A DNA stretch of 5,997 bases from Nitrospirota bacterium (lineage in GTDB: Bacteria; Nitrospirota; Thermodesulfovibrionia; Thermodesulfovibrionales; JdFR-88), in assembly GCA_021825785.1 (NCBI GenBank), contig JAKAGP010000130.1, forward strand, positions 1 through 5,997, read 5' to 3'. Numbering within the stretch: the first letter of the stretch is position 1; each line of letters opens with the position of its first letter. The notes beneath the pieces were generated by a model. The model was given only the letters and a program-made list of their open reading frames with translations. It was not told the DNA's origin and ran no database searches. Below, in pieces: positions 1 to 5,810 of the stretch. The position numbers were made by a program, and so were the translations under genes.

Positions 1-114
1 CAACGAGGCGGCGGCGGGCAGCGAGGCGGTGGAGGTTATCAGCGTGGCGGCGGAGAAAAACGCAGTTCGCCTTCAAGGGACGGCAACAGAGGTGGAGGGG
101 ACGGAGGGCGTTAA
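1..114 (+). CDS. C-terminal RGG-rich tail of an upstream protein (partial; probable RNA helicase or RNA-binding protein)
   Basis: Reading frame 1 is open from the first base to a TAA at 112-114 and encodes 37 residues dominated by Gly and Arg (QRGGGGQRGGGGYQRGGG at the start, then EKRSSPSRDGNRGGGDGGR). Such RGG-type tails are common at the C-terminus of DEAD-box RNA helicases (RhlE/DeaD-like) and small RRM proteins, where the disordered basic tail helps bind RNA. The catalytic or folded part lies outside the window, so the exact family is not determined. A strong hairpin begins 10 bases after the stop, which supports this as a true gene end. A different frame that starts with ATG at 29 and runs to 235 reads through that hairpin and the oligo-T tract, and I regard it as spurious. 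Confidence 0.75.
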   Translation, partial: QRGGGGQRGGGGYQRGGGEKRSSPSRDGNRGGGDGGR

Positions 115-123
115 AGAAGGCCT

Positions 124-155
124 AAAGAGGGATGAAGTTCTCTTCATCCCTCTTT
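124..155 (+). terminator. Hairpin terminator after the RGG-tail gene
   Basis: A perfect 14-bp inverted repeat, AAAGAGGGATGAAG (124-137) and CTTCATCCCTCTTT (142-155), encloses a 4-base loop. It starts 10 bases after the stop codon of the upstream gene. The 3' arm ends in TTT but no uninterrupted T run follows directly; a T-rich stretch begins only at 178. It fits an intrinsic terminator or a stable 3'-end hairpin. Because the stem is A-rich on the left and T-rich on the right, it could also act weakly in the other direction. Confidence 0.75.
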
Positions 156-177
156 CCATGCCCTGGCAGTCCTCTTG

Positions 178-204
178 CTTTTTCTTTTTTCTTTTTTCTT
201 TTTC
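178..204. repeat. Oligopyrimidine tract, (C T5-6) repeated four times
   Basis: The + strand reads C-T5-C-T6-C-T6-C-T5-C, a near-regular 6-7-base repeat. The last two units followed by CAAAC (191-208) recur almost exactly at 416-434. Homopolymeric tracts of this type are prone to slippage. The tract may also supply delayed T-richness downstream of the 124-155 hairpin. Confidence 0.7.
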
Positions 205-415
205 AAACCTGATACGTTGCAAACAGACATTTTAGGCTGACACTCCTTGCTATTTTAACTATCGCGGCTTTATTCCGGAAAAGCAGATCATACGTACCAG
301 CCATTCCAAAGGGCCATGCCAAAGGCAGCGGAAGGGCAGTTGTGCAAAAATTTTTTGACGGGATCCCGATGCCTAATCTTTACGCGTATCCTCCTGAATT
401 CACCATTAAAAATAT

Positions 416-434
416 CTTTTTTCTTTTTTCAAAC
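416..434. repeat. Second copy of the CT6-CT6-CAAAC motif
   Basis: C-T6-C-T6-CAAAC at 416-434 matches 191-208 (C-T6-C-T5-CAAAC) with one extra T. The two copies lie 225 bases apart in the same orientation and bracket the middle of the intergenic region. No target-site duplication or other mobile-element mark is visible. Confidence 0.6.
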
Positions 435-494
435 ACTTTTATGTCTGAGTAAAATTGCGTTTTTAAAGTTTATTGATAATTTTAATTAGCCCAT

Positions 495-521
495 TAAAGT
501 TTTTTTGGGAAAATCCGAATA
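495..521 (+). promoter_or_regulatory. Candidate sigma-28 (FliA) promoter for the chemotaxis operon
   Basis: TAAAGTTT at 495-502 is an exact match to the -35 element of the classical flagellar/chemotaxis sigma-28 consensus. It is followed by an 11-base spacer (503-513), the consensus spacing, and by TCCGAATA at 514-521. That last element matches the -10 consensus GCCGATAA at 5 of 8 positions, including the CCGA core. Transcription would start near 528 and give a leader of about 40 bases before the MCP start at 568. MCP and che genes are classic sigma-28 targets. The weak -10 match and the high A/T content keep this a prediction. Confidence 0.5.
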
Positions 522-567
522 AAGAAATAATTAACTTTTTTAAACAAACTAAATAAAAAAATAAAAA

Positions 568-1851
568 ATGCCTAATTCAAAAAAAAACAAATACTTATTG
601 AAGATAGTTGCCGTTCAACTTGCCGTGTTCGGAATCTTTTTGGTGGCCGGCCAAATCGAAAAAGCGGCAGTCCGCCTGGCCCTTGCCGCAGCGGCATGTC
701 TATGCGCAGCAGGCGCGTTGTATCTGGTCGATTGCCGGAAGGCCAAGGGTATGAGCCTGGGACATGGTGAAACTCCTGGCGGACATTCCGGACAGGCCGG
801 ACAGGCAGAGGAGCTGATGGAGCAGGTCCGGGGATTTCTCAAGGAGAGGACGCAGCTCATACCTGTTTTTGTGAACCAGCTTGGCGAGACGGTAACCGAG
901 ACGGAATCGGCGGCGTTGAAGATCGGCGATGGGTTCATGAAAATAGTGGAGCGCGCCCGGAGGCAGACGGTAATGGCGTCGGAGGTTTTCACCCAGTTTG
1001 CCGGAGGCAGCGGAAGTTCTTCTCTTATAGACTCGAGCAAGATGTCCCTTGCGGAAGTTACGCGCAGTCTGGAAGACCTTAACTGTCTTATACGGGAGGT
1101 CCTTACGGACCTGGGAGTATTTATAAGTGAAGCCCAAAATATCAAAAGCATCACCGCGGAAATAGAGTACATCTCCGACCGCACTAACCTCATAGCGCTG
1201 AACGCGGCGATCGAGGCCGCCCGGGCGGGGGAACACGGCAGGGGTTTTGCCGTTGTGGCGGAAGAGATAAAAAAACTATCTGAGAGGACAAACAAAGCCG
1301 TCGTCGGGATACAGAAGATAATACTGAAGGTGGAGTCTGACATGCACGTCATTTATTCCAAGGTGGAGGGAAAAATCGGCGAAAGCAGTTTGAAGGCGCA
1401 AACGGCGGAAGAGGTTGTGGGGTCCACACTTAGGGATCTGGATGAAGCCGTCAGGCAGGCAGGCTCCAAACTGGGGGCACTCTCATCGGAATCTGTAACG
1501 CTGACTCGTGATATAGGGGGAATAATGGTCTCCATGCAGTTTCAGGACATCACAAGGCAGCGGATAGAGCACGTAACGGGTCCGCTCCTCACCCTGAAGA
1601 AAGACATGGAAGTATTTTTGGATAAAGTGGGTTCGCTGAAAGATACCGGTTTTGATGACGGCGCCTTGGCCGGCTCCCTTGACAGGACATACACGATGGA
1701 GTCCGAGAGGGCCGTCCTGGCCAGGACCCTGAATGCAGCCAGGCCCGCGCCAAACGAAAGAAGCGGGCCAAAAGAAAAAAAAGAGCCAAATAAACGAAAT
1801 GAGACCAATAAACTCAATGAGATAGGAAGGCCATGGGCAAAACAGTATTGA
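568..1851 (+). CDS. Methyl-accepting chemotaxis-like protein with an N-terminal membrane hairpin and no periplasmic sensor domain
   Basis: This 427-residue protein carries the MCP signalling tip that docks CheA/Che[20 protein letters not shown] followed by [12 protein letters not shown] (about residues 203-233). Two hydrophobic segments, about 10-28 and 32-54, are joined by only a few residues, so no periplasmic ligand-binding domain can fit and no HAMP domain is seen. A Gly-rich linker (about 63-80) leads into long helices, a Gly/Ser break (146-152), the signalling hairpin, and the [12 protein letters not shown] motif (325-336) common in one MCP subgroup. The tail from about 392 is charged low-complexity ([17 protein letters not shown]). 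It probably senses a cytoplasmic or membrane cue, or responds through a partner. The ATG at 568 has no Shine-Dalgarno sequence, only A-rich DNA, but it is the start that includes the hydrophobic hairpin. An ATG at 751 with GGAAGG 8 bases upstream is an alternative internal start. The 3' end overlaps cheY by 19 bases. Confidence 0.9.
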   Translation: MPNSKKNKYLLKIVAVQLAVFGIFLVAGQIEKAAVRLALAAAACLCAAGALYLVDCRKAKGMSLGHGETPGGHSGQAGQAEELMEQVRGFLKERTQLIPVFVNQLGETVTETESAALKIGDGFMKIVERARRQTVMASEVFTQFAGGSGSSSLIDSSKMSLAEVTRSLEDLNCLIREVLTDLGVFISEAQNIKSITAEIEYISDRTNLIALNAAIEAARAGEHGRGFAVVAEEIKKLSERTNKAVVGIQKIILKVESDMHVIYSKVEGKIGESSLKAQTAEEVVGSTLRDLDEAVRQAGSKLGALSSESVTLTRDIGGIMVSMQFQDITRQRIEHVTGPLLTLKKDMEVFLDKVGSLKDTGFDDGALAGSLDRTYTMESERAVLARTLNAARPAPNERSGPKEKKEPNKRNETNKLNEIGRPWAKQY

Positions 1852-2198
1852 TAGTAGACGATTCGGTCTCCATGAGGCAGCTGGTAAGCTTTGCCCTGCA
1901 AGACGCCGGGTTTGACGTCATGGCAGCCGTGGACGGAAAGGACGCCATTGCAAAATTGGGCAGTGCCGCGGTGCAGATGATAATCACTGACCTGAACATG
2001 CCAAACCTGAACGGCATCGAGCTGATAAAACACGTGCGGCAGACGGCAGGGCACAGGTTCACCCCGATCGTAATGCTGACAACGGAATCGCAGGAATCAA
2101 GGAAGGCCGAAGGCAGACAGGCAGGGGCCAGCGGATGGATAGTAAAACCTTTTACGCCGGAACAGCTTGTCTCCACCGTCAGGAAATTCATCAAATAG
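1833..2198 (+). CDS. cheY: CheY-type single-domain response regulator
   Basis: This 121-residue protein is a complete receiver domain with no output domain. The acidic pocket is D9-D10 (IVDDS), the phospho-acceptor is D53 (ITDLNMP), the switch Thr is T83 (MLTTES) and the conserved Lys is K105 (IVKPF). Trp102 sits where E. coli CheY has Tyr106. CheA is expected to phosphorylate D53, after which the protein would act on the flagellar motor or another output, or drain phosphate. The start ATG lies inside the 3' end of the MCP gene, with AGGAAGG at 1824-1830 as ribosome binding site, so translation is probably coupled to that of the MCP. The STAS gene follows after about 70 bases and cheA after that. 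With no output domain or motor-binding evidence visible, the actual target cannot be told from sequence. Confidence 0.95.
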   Translation: MGKTVLIVDDSVSMRQLVSFALQDAGFDVMAAVDGKDAIAKLGSAAVQMIITDLNMPNLNGIELIKHVRQTAGHRFTPIVMLTTESQESRKAEGRQAGASGWIVKPFTPEQLVSTVRKFIK

Positions 2199-2255
2199 AT
2201 CAGAAAGTTTATCAGATAAGATGGCCGGAAATTAAGCAGATAGAAGAAAAACGCT

Positions 2256-2262
2256 GGAGAGG
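2256..2262 (+). promoter_or_regulatory. Ribosome binding site pointing to ATG 2270
   Basis: GGAGAGG lies 7 bases before the ATG at 2270. It matters because this ATG opens a frame of only 19 codons unless the ribosome shifts by -1 into the STAS frame. The GTG at 2317, the only ATG/GTG start within the STAS frame, has no comparable site before it. Confidence 0.7.
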
Positions 2263-2269
2263 TTTTTAT

Positions 2270-2628
2270 ATGGAAGCGATCGTAGAGAAAAAAAACAAAA
2301 ACCGGATGGCTTACCAGTGCTGGCTTTGAAGGGCGCCCTCAGGGTGGAGAGCGCCGCGGAGATAAAAGAGATCTTGACTGGCGCGCTCAGCAGGGGCCGC
2401 ATAGTTCTAGATCTTGGCGAAGTGCAGGAAATAGATATTTCCTGCCTTCAACTCTTCTGCGCCGCCTGCAGGAGCGCTGCCAGGTCCGGAAAGTCTATGT
2501 CGATAGCTGTCTGTTCCGAAGCCTTCAGGCAGGCGGTAAAAGCGGCAGGCCTATTCCCGGATATCTGTAAAGAAAACCCGCACGGTGACTGCCTCTGGCC
2601 GGACCAGGCGTTCGGGCAGGACGATTGA
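2270..2628 (+). CDS. STAS-domain protein of the che operon (apparent -1 frameshift near its 5' end; uninterrupted frame from GTG 2317)
   Basis: The body (2317-2628, 103 residues from GTG) fits a small STAS domain: a VLALKGAL strand, then VESAAEIKEIL, then IVLDLGEVQEIDISCLQLF, with a helix (RQAVKAAGLF) near the end. The Ser in DISCLQL aligns with the phosphorylatable Ser of SpoIIAA-type STAS proteins (DSSGLG). The GTG truncates the first strand and lacks a ribosome binding site. ATG 2270 has one (GGAGAGG) and encodes MEAIVEKKN in another frame. Joining the frames by a -1 shift at the A8 run (2288-2295) gives MEAIVEKKN-QKPDGLPVLALKGAL, a natural STAS start and a protein of 119 residues. The cause may be a lost base, a sequencing error or programmed slippage. 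The role is inferred: small STAS proteins encoded beside cheA, such as rhizobial CheS, bind CheA and promote CheY dephosphorylation. The stop is 1 base from the cheA ATG. Confidence 0.8.
2288..2302 (+). other. Slippery A8-C-A5-C tract where the two STAS reading frames join
   Basis: In the frame of ATG 2270 the codons here are AAA AAA AAC AAA AAC. They contain the heptamer A-AAA-AAC (2290-2296) in the exact register used for -1 ribosomal slippage, and an imperfect second one, C-AAA-AAC (2296-2302). A slip on the first heptamer continues as CAA AAA CCG into the STAS frame. Without a slip, translation ends at TGA 2327-2329. A possible GC-rich stem downstream (GGCGC at 2332-2336 with GCGCC at 2351-2355) is about 35 bases away, farther than usual for a stimulator. 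Confidence 0.6.
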
Positions 2629-2629
2629 G

Positions 2630-4813
2630 ATGAAAGACCACGAGGGCAGACAACGGGAGATCTTCAGGGAGGAGGCCCAGGAGCTCCTTGGCGAACTGGA
2701 GCTCTCTCTCCTGGAGCTGGAAAAAAACCCGGAGGATGCTGGACAGATAGGGCGGGCCTTCAGGGCCTTGCATACCATCAAGGGTTCTGGAGCCATGTTC
2801 GGTTTTTGCGAATTGGTGGCATTCGCTCATGAGCTCGAAACGGTTTTTGATCTGGTCAGGAACGGCAAAGTCCCTGTCACAAATGAGCTGATAAGCATAA
2901 CGCTTGAATCCAGGGACCTCCTGCAAAAATTGCTGGATCCGGAAACCGGAGCCCAAAATGACGCCGCTGCGCTACTGGACAGGCTGAGGAAGTTTTTGTT
3001 TTTTTCCGAAAAGGCGCCTTCATCAAAGGCCCTTTTATCCCAGGGCCCGGCGCCTGCGCCAGTACAAATAAAAGACGCAAAAGGCCATGGTGAACTCCCT
3101 GTCACATACAGGATCCGCTTTCGCCCAGCTCCTGATATCCTGTCCACCGGAACGGACCCCGTGCTGCTCATCGATGAACTGAGACGGCTGGGCCAATGCA
3201 AAGCAATAGCGCATGTAGAGGCCATACCGGAGCTGGAAGCCCTTGATCCGGAGGCCTGCTATATTTACTGGGACATAATTCTTACCACAAAAGAATGCCT
3301 GAATGCCGTCAGGGATGTTTTCATTTTTGTGGAAGGAGACTCGGAGCTCCAGGTGGATGTGCTGGACGGGAAAAAACAAAAAGGTTGTCCGGATAATGAG
3401 GCGGGCTATAAAAAAATTGGGGAGATACCGGTTGACCAGGGAGACCTTGCCCTGAAGGACCTGGATAAGATACTCCCCCCAAAAAAACAAAAACCCATCG
3501 GGGAATCCATGGCCGGGCAGGGTCTTGTTACCGATGGCAAGGCATCGGCGCTTGCCGGACAGCAATGCATCAGGGAGAAGCGCAGCGGAACCAGGGAAGC
3601 TGAACCCGCCTCCAGCATACGCGTGCCTTCCCTTAAACTGGACAAGCTGGCGGACCTGGTAGGCGAGTTGGTTACGGTGCAGGCGAGGCTTAGCCGTTTT
3701 TCACTGCTCAATAACAGCCCGGAGTTGACTGCCGTTTCCGAAGGCGTCGAGCGCCTGACGGAGGAGTTGAGGGACACCATCATGAACATAAGGCTTGTCC
3801 CCATTGAGACAGTCTTTAGCAAGCTTAAAAGGACTGTCCGCGACCTTTCTGCCGAACTTGGCAAAGAAGTTGAGCTTGAAGTTGAAGGGGCGGAAACCGA
3901 GTTGGACAAATCGCTGATAGAGAAGCTGGGCGACCCCCTTGTGCACCTTGTTCGAAACAGCATAGACCACGGCATCGAATGTCCTCGGGCGCGTGAGGCT
4001 TGCGGAAAACCGCGGAAAGGTGTGATCCGTCTCCAGGCGGCCCATTCCGGTGCGAACGTGTTCATAAGGGTGATGGACGATGGCCGGGGCCTTGATCCCG
4101 CTGCAATAAAAGCAAAGGCCGTCGAAAGGGGTCTTGTTTCACACGGGGCGGAGATTACTGGCAAGGACCTTTATCAGCTTATTTTTACCTCGGGCTTTTC
4201 CACCGCAAAAGAGGTCACAACAGTATCTGGCCGCGGAGTTGGCATGGATGTCGTGAAAAAGAATATCGAGTCGCTCCGCGGGACCATTGATGTGGAAAGC
4301 CGCAAGGGAGAGGGGATGAATATAACCCTCAGGCTGCCTCTTACGCTTGCCATAATCGACGGGCTGCTTGTGATGATAGCTGACAGCCGTTTCGTTATCC
4401 CGCTTTCTATCGTAAAGGAGTGCGTTGAGCATTCCCGGACGGGCACCGGGGGCCATAATGGCATGCGGATAGCCAATGTGCGCGGCGAGATGGTGCCATA
4501 CATAAGCTTGAGAAGCATTTTTGGCATAAGCGGGGCCCGTCCGGAAATAGAACAGATAGTAATTACCGAGGCGGATGGCAAAAGGGTGGGGTTCCTGGTG
4601 GACAGCGTGATCGGGGAAAACCAGACCGTGATAAAGACACTGGGGAGCACTTTTAAAAATACGGATTGGATATCGGGGGCCACGATCCTCGGGGATGGTT
4701 CGGTAGCGCTGATCGTCTCCGCTTCGCAGATCATAAAGTGGATGGAACAAAACGGGTTAGAGAGCACCACCGTCTCCGAAGGCGGAATAAAAATTAAAGA
4801 GGGAGTTTTTTGA
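2630..4813 (+). CDS. cheA: Chemotaxis histidine kinase CheA
   Basis: This full-length CheA has 727 residues from ATG 2630. The order is: HPt/P1 domain (about 7-110) with phospho-acceptor His48 in LHTIKGSGAMFGF; a P2-like alpha/beta domain (about 160-247, YRIRFRPAPDIL to ELQVDVLD); a low-complexity linker (about 248-328); the P3 dimerisation hairpin (about 333-400); an HATPase domain with N box HLVRNSIDHGIE (439-450), G1 DDGRG (483-487), TSGFST (520-525) and G2 GRGVGMDVV (534-542); and a C-terminal CheW-like P5 domain (about 575-705). All catalytic motifs are intact and no receiver domain is fused. It would autophosphorylate on His48 under MCP control and phosphorylate CheY. A GTG at 2585 would add 15 residues overlapping the STAS gene. 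I prefer ATG 2630, which has AGGA about 8 bases upstream, sits 1 base after the STAS stop and places the His at 48, the same number as in E. coli CheA. Confidence 0.97.
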   Translation: MKDHEGRQREIFREEAQELLGELELSLLELEKNPEDAGQIGRAFRALHTIKGSGAMFGFCELVAFAHELETVFDLVRNGKVPVTNELISITLESRDLLQKLLDPETGAQNDAAALLDRLRKFLFFSEKAPSSKALLSQGPAPAPVQIKDAKGHGELPVTYRIRFRPAPDILSTGTDPVLLIDELRRLGQCKAIAHVEAIPELEALDPEACYIYWDIILTTKECLNAVRDVFIFVEGDSELQVDVLDGKKQKGCPDNEAGYKKIGEIPVDQGDLALKDLDKILPPKKQKPIGESMAGQGLVTDGKASALAGQQCIREKRSGTREAEPASSIRVPSLKLDKLADLVGELVTVQARLSRFSLLNNSPELTAVSEGVERLTEELRDTIMNIRLVPIETVFSKLKRTVRDLSAELGKEVELEVEGAETELDKSLIEKLGDPLVHLVRNSIDHGIECPRAREACGKPRKGVIRLQAAHSGANVFIRVMDDGRGLDPAAIKAKAVERGLVSHGAEITGKDLYQLIFTSGFSTAKEVTTVSGRGVGMDVVKKNIESLRGTIDVESRKGEGMNITLRLPLTLAIIDGLLVMIADSRFVIPLSIVKECVEHSRTGTGGHNGMRIANVRGEMVPYISLRSIFGISGARPEIEQIVITEADGKRVGFLVDSVIGENQTVIKTLGSTFKNTDWISGATILGDGSVALIVSASQIIKWMEQNGLESTTVSEGGIKIKEGVF

Positions 4814-4815
4814 TC

Positions 4816-5700
4816 ATGAGACGTATTTTTTTATTTGTGTTTTTGTATTTTTGTTTTCCGGCCGCCTTGTGCATGTCCCTGGTGGTTTTTCCCTGTGGTC
4901 AAAAGGCATATGCCAAAGACGGCAATGCCCGCGTTAGCAATATCAGCGTTCCTGGCCCCTGCGCCGCATCTAATCCATCGGCCCTGCTTTCCCTTCTGGA
5001 CCGCCCGACCTTCTCAGATAGCGCCTGTTCCGCACCGCTTGGGCATGCCGTTTTGGAATTGGGCTTTATGCACGCGGACGCAAGGGGTGAGGGAGGCGGC
5101 ACGGCTGATAACTATCCGGAGGCGGAGCTGAGGTACGGGCTTCCCGGCGGAAACGAGTTTAAACTCCTGGCGTCCAACTACACCAGCCAGAGGTCTGGGG
5201 CTCCGGAAGAGGCATCCTCGGGCCTTTCAGCCACCAGCATCGGTTTTAAGCACGAACTGGGCTATGACGCCAAGTGGCTTGGCTCGGTGGAGGCCGTCCT
5301 GACCTTGCCCTCGGGCAATGACGCCTTTGGCAGCAGGGGTCTTGGCGCAACATTTAGCGGTATAGCCGCGTATTCCCTTACGGATCAGATCGGCTTGTCC
5401 CTCCAGTTGGGCGTCAGCTCCCAGACCGACTCTGTTTCAGCGGGAGGCGGCCGCTTCACGAGTTTTAACCAGTTCCTTACCGCCACGTGGGACCCCATTG
5501 AACTGCTGCAGTTCTACGGAGAGGTTTACGGCCAAACGAAGACCTCGCATGACGAGGGGGCGGGCTACAACTTCGATGGCGGAGTGCAGTACCTTATTGC
5601 CCACTGGATGGAGGTGGACGCGGAAGAAGGCGTGCGGCTTACAGGCGGCCTCGGAGGCTTCACCCATTACTACGGGGCGGGCATGGGGTTTTTGTTTTAA
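4816..5700 (+). CDS. Predicted outer-membrane beta-barrel protein (Phenol_MetA_deg/putative-transporter-like)
   Basis: The product has 294 residues. The N-terminus MRRIFLFVFLYFCFPAALC is basic then strongly hydrophobic, and an AYA-KD site (after residue 33) fits signal peptidase I cleavage. The mature part is rich in alternating polar/hydrophobic beta-strands with Gly, Tyr and Trp (AELRYGLPGG, IGLSLQLGVSS, LQFYGEVYGQT). It ends in GAGMGFLF, a terminal Phe typical of the BAM recognition signal of outer-membrane barrels. Two mature Cys (49 and 71) could form a disulfide. It resembles the loosely defined barrel family annotated as Phenol_MetA_deg or putative transporter; substrate unknown. The ATG at 4816 lies 2 bases after the cheA stop, with GAGGGAG at 4799-4805. 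A TTG at 4810 overlapping that stop is a less likely start. Its place directly behind cheA suggests co-expression with the signalling genes, but a sensory role is only a guess. Confidence 0.8.
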   Translation: MRRIFLFVFLYFCFPAALCMSLVVFPCGQKAYAKDGNARVSNISVPGPCAASNPSALLSLLDRPTFSDSACSAPLGHAVLELGFMHADARGEGGGTADNYPEAELRYGLPGGNEFKLLASNYTSQRSGAPEEASSGLSATSIGFKHELGYDAKWLGSVEAVLTLPSGNDAFGSRGLGATFSGIAAYSLTDQIGLSLQLGVSSQTDSVSAGGGRFTSFNQFLTATWDPIELLQFYGEVYGQTKTSHDEGAGYNFDGGVQYLIAHWMEVDAEEGVRLTGGLGGFTHYYGAGMGFLF

Positions 5701-5710
5701 AAAAATAAAT

Positions 5711-5766
5711 AAAAAACGGCCGCGATCAGAAAGCTGAATTACGCGGGAACAAAAAAGCCGTTTTTT
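5711..5766 (+). terminator. Rho-independent terminator-like inverted repeat after the operon
   Basis: AAAAAACGGC (5711-5720) pairs perfectly with GCCGTTTTTT (5757-5766). An inner CGCG (5721-5724) can pair with CGCG at 5742-5745, leaving a bulge. The 3' arm ends in six T, so the signal could end transcription after the barrel gene at 5700, and by symmetry also on the other strand. It lies before the separate ribosome binding site of the next MCP, so that gene may have its own transcript or depend on read-through. Confidence 0.65.
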
Positions 5767-5794
5767 GCTGGCGGAAATATAGAGAATTTTGATG

Positions 5795-5800
5795 AGGAGG
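5795..5800 (+). promoter_or_regulatory. Ribosome binding site of the downstream MCP
   Basis: A perfect AGGAGG is followed by a T7 stretch and lies 10 bases before ATG 5811. It contrasts with the first MCP at 568, which has no Shine-Dalgarno sequence, and points to efficient translation of the second receptor. Confidence 0.8.
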
Positions 5801-5810
5801 TTTTTTTGTC

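Larger units (their letters stand above)
156..567. other. AT-rich intergenic/regulatory region without a recognisable gene
   Basis: Neither strand has a convincing coding sequence here. Visible elements are an oligopyrimidine tract of T5-6 runs separated by C (178-204), a related tract at 416-430, the perfect 10-bp palindrome CGGGATCCCG (359-368), TTAAAGTTT direct repeats (463-471 and 494-502), and a sigma-28-like promoter (495-521). The last 150 bases are extremely A/T-rich. I looked for hallmarks of common riboswitches, including the cyclic-di-GMP-I (GEMM) type, and for a tRNA, and saw none. The region separates two transcription units and very likely holds the promoter of the chemotaxis operon. 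Confidence 0.6.

Noticed and set aside
29..235. Open frame of 68 codons with ATG start
   Set aside because: It runs out of frame across the end of the RGG-tail gene, through a terminator hairpin and an oligo-T tract (coding FFFFLFSFS). There is no ribosome binding site, and the Gly/Arg frame explains the same DNA better.
209..415. Possible riboswitch or structured RNA upstream of the MCP gene
   Set aside because: The region contains small stems such as TGCC-AAA-GGCA, but I found none of the conserved core strings of the cyclic-di-GMP-I class or other common riboswitches.
369..452. Small ORF of 27 codons (MPNLYAYPPEF start) in the leader region; shares the 9-base string ATGCCTAAT with the MCP start at 568
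   Set aside because: There is no ribosome binding site, and it runs through the oligopyrimidine repeat. The shared nine bases are too short to be meaningful on their own.
615..1352. Long minus-strand open frame (245 codons) opposite the MCP gene
   Set aside because: It lies fully antisense to a protein with unmistakable MCP motifs. Its translation is Ser/Arg/Ala-rich with no recognisable domain, typical of a shadow frame.
1836..1851. C-terminal WAKQY of the MCP as a CheR/CheB-docking pentapeptide (NWETF type)
   Set aside because: The docking motif has two residues between the aromatic positions, whereas here there are three. The codons are also constrained by the overlap with the cheY start.
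3475..3493. C6-A7 homopolymer in cheA as a frameshift site
   Set aside because: The CheA frame stays open on both sides and the protein domains continue normally, so nothing indicates a frame change.
3406..4164. Minus-strand open frame (252 codons) opposite cheA
   Set aside because: It is antisense to the CheA linker and kinase core. The composition is biased (Ser/Arg/Pro/Thr) and no motif is seen, so it is a shadow of the CheA codons.
5701..5760. Sigma-28 promoter for the downstream MCP (TAAA and GGCCGCGATCA strings)
   Set aside because: The spacing between the TAAA candidates and the GCCG string is far too short, and the bases belong to the terminator-like inverted repeat.
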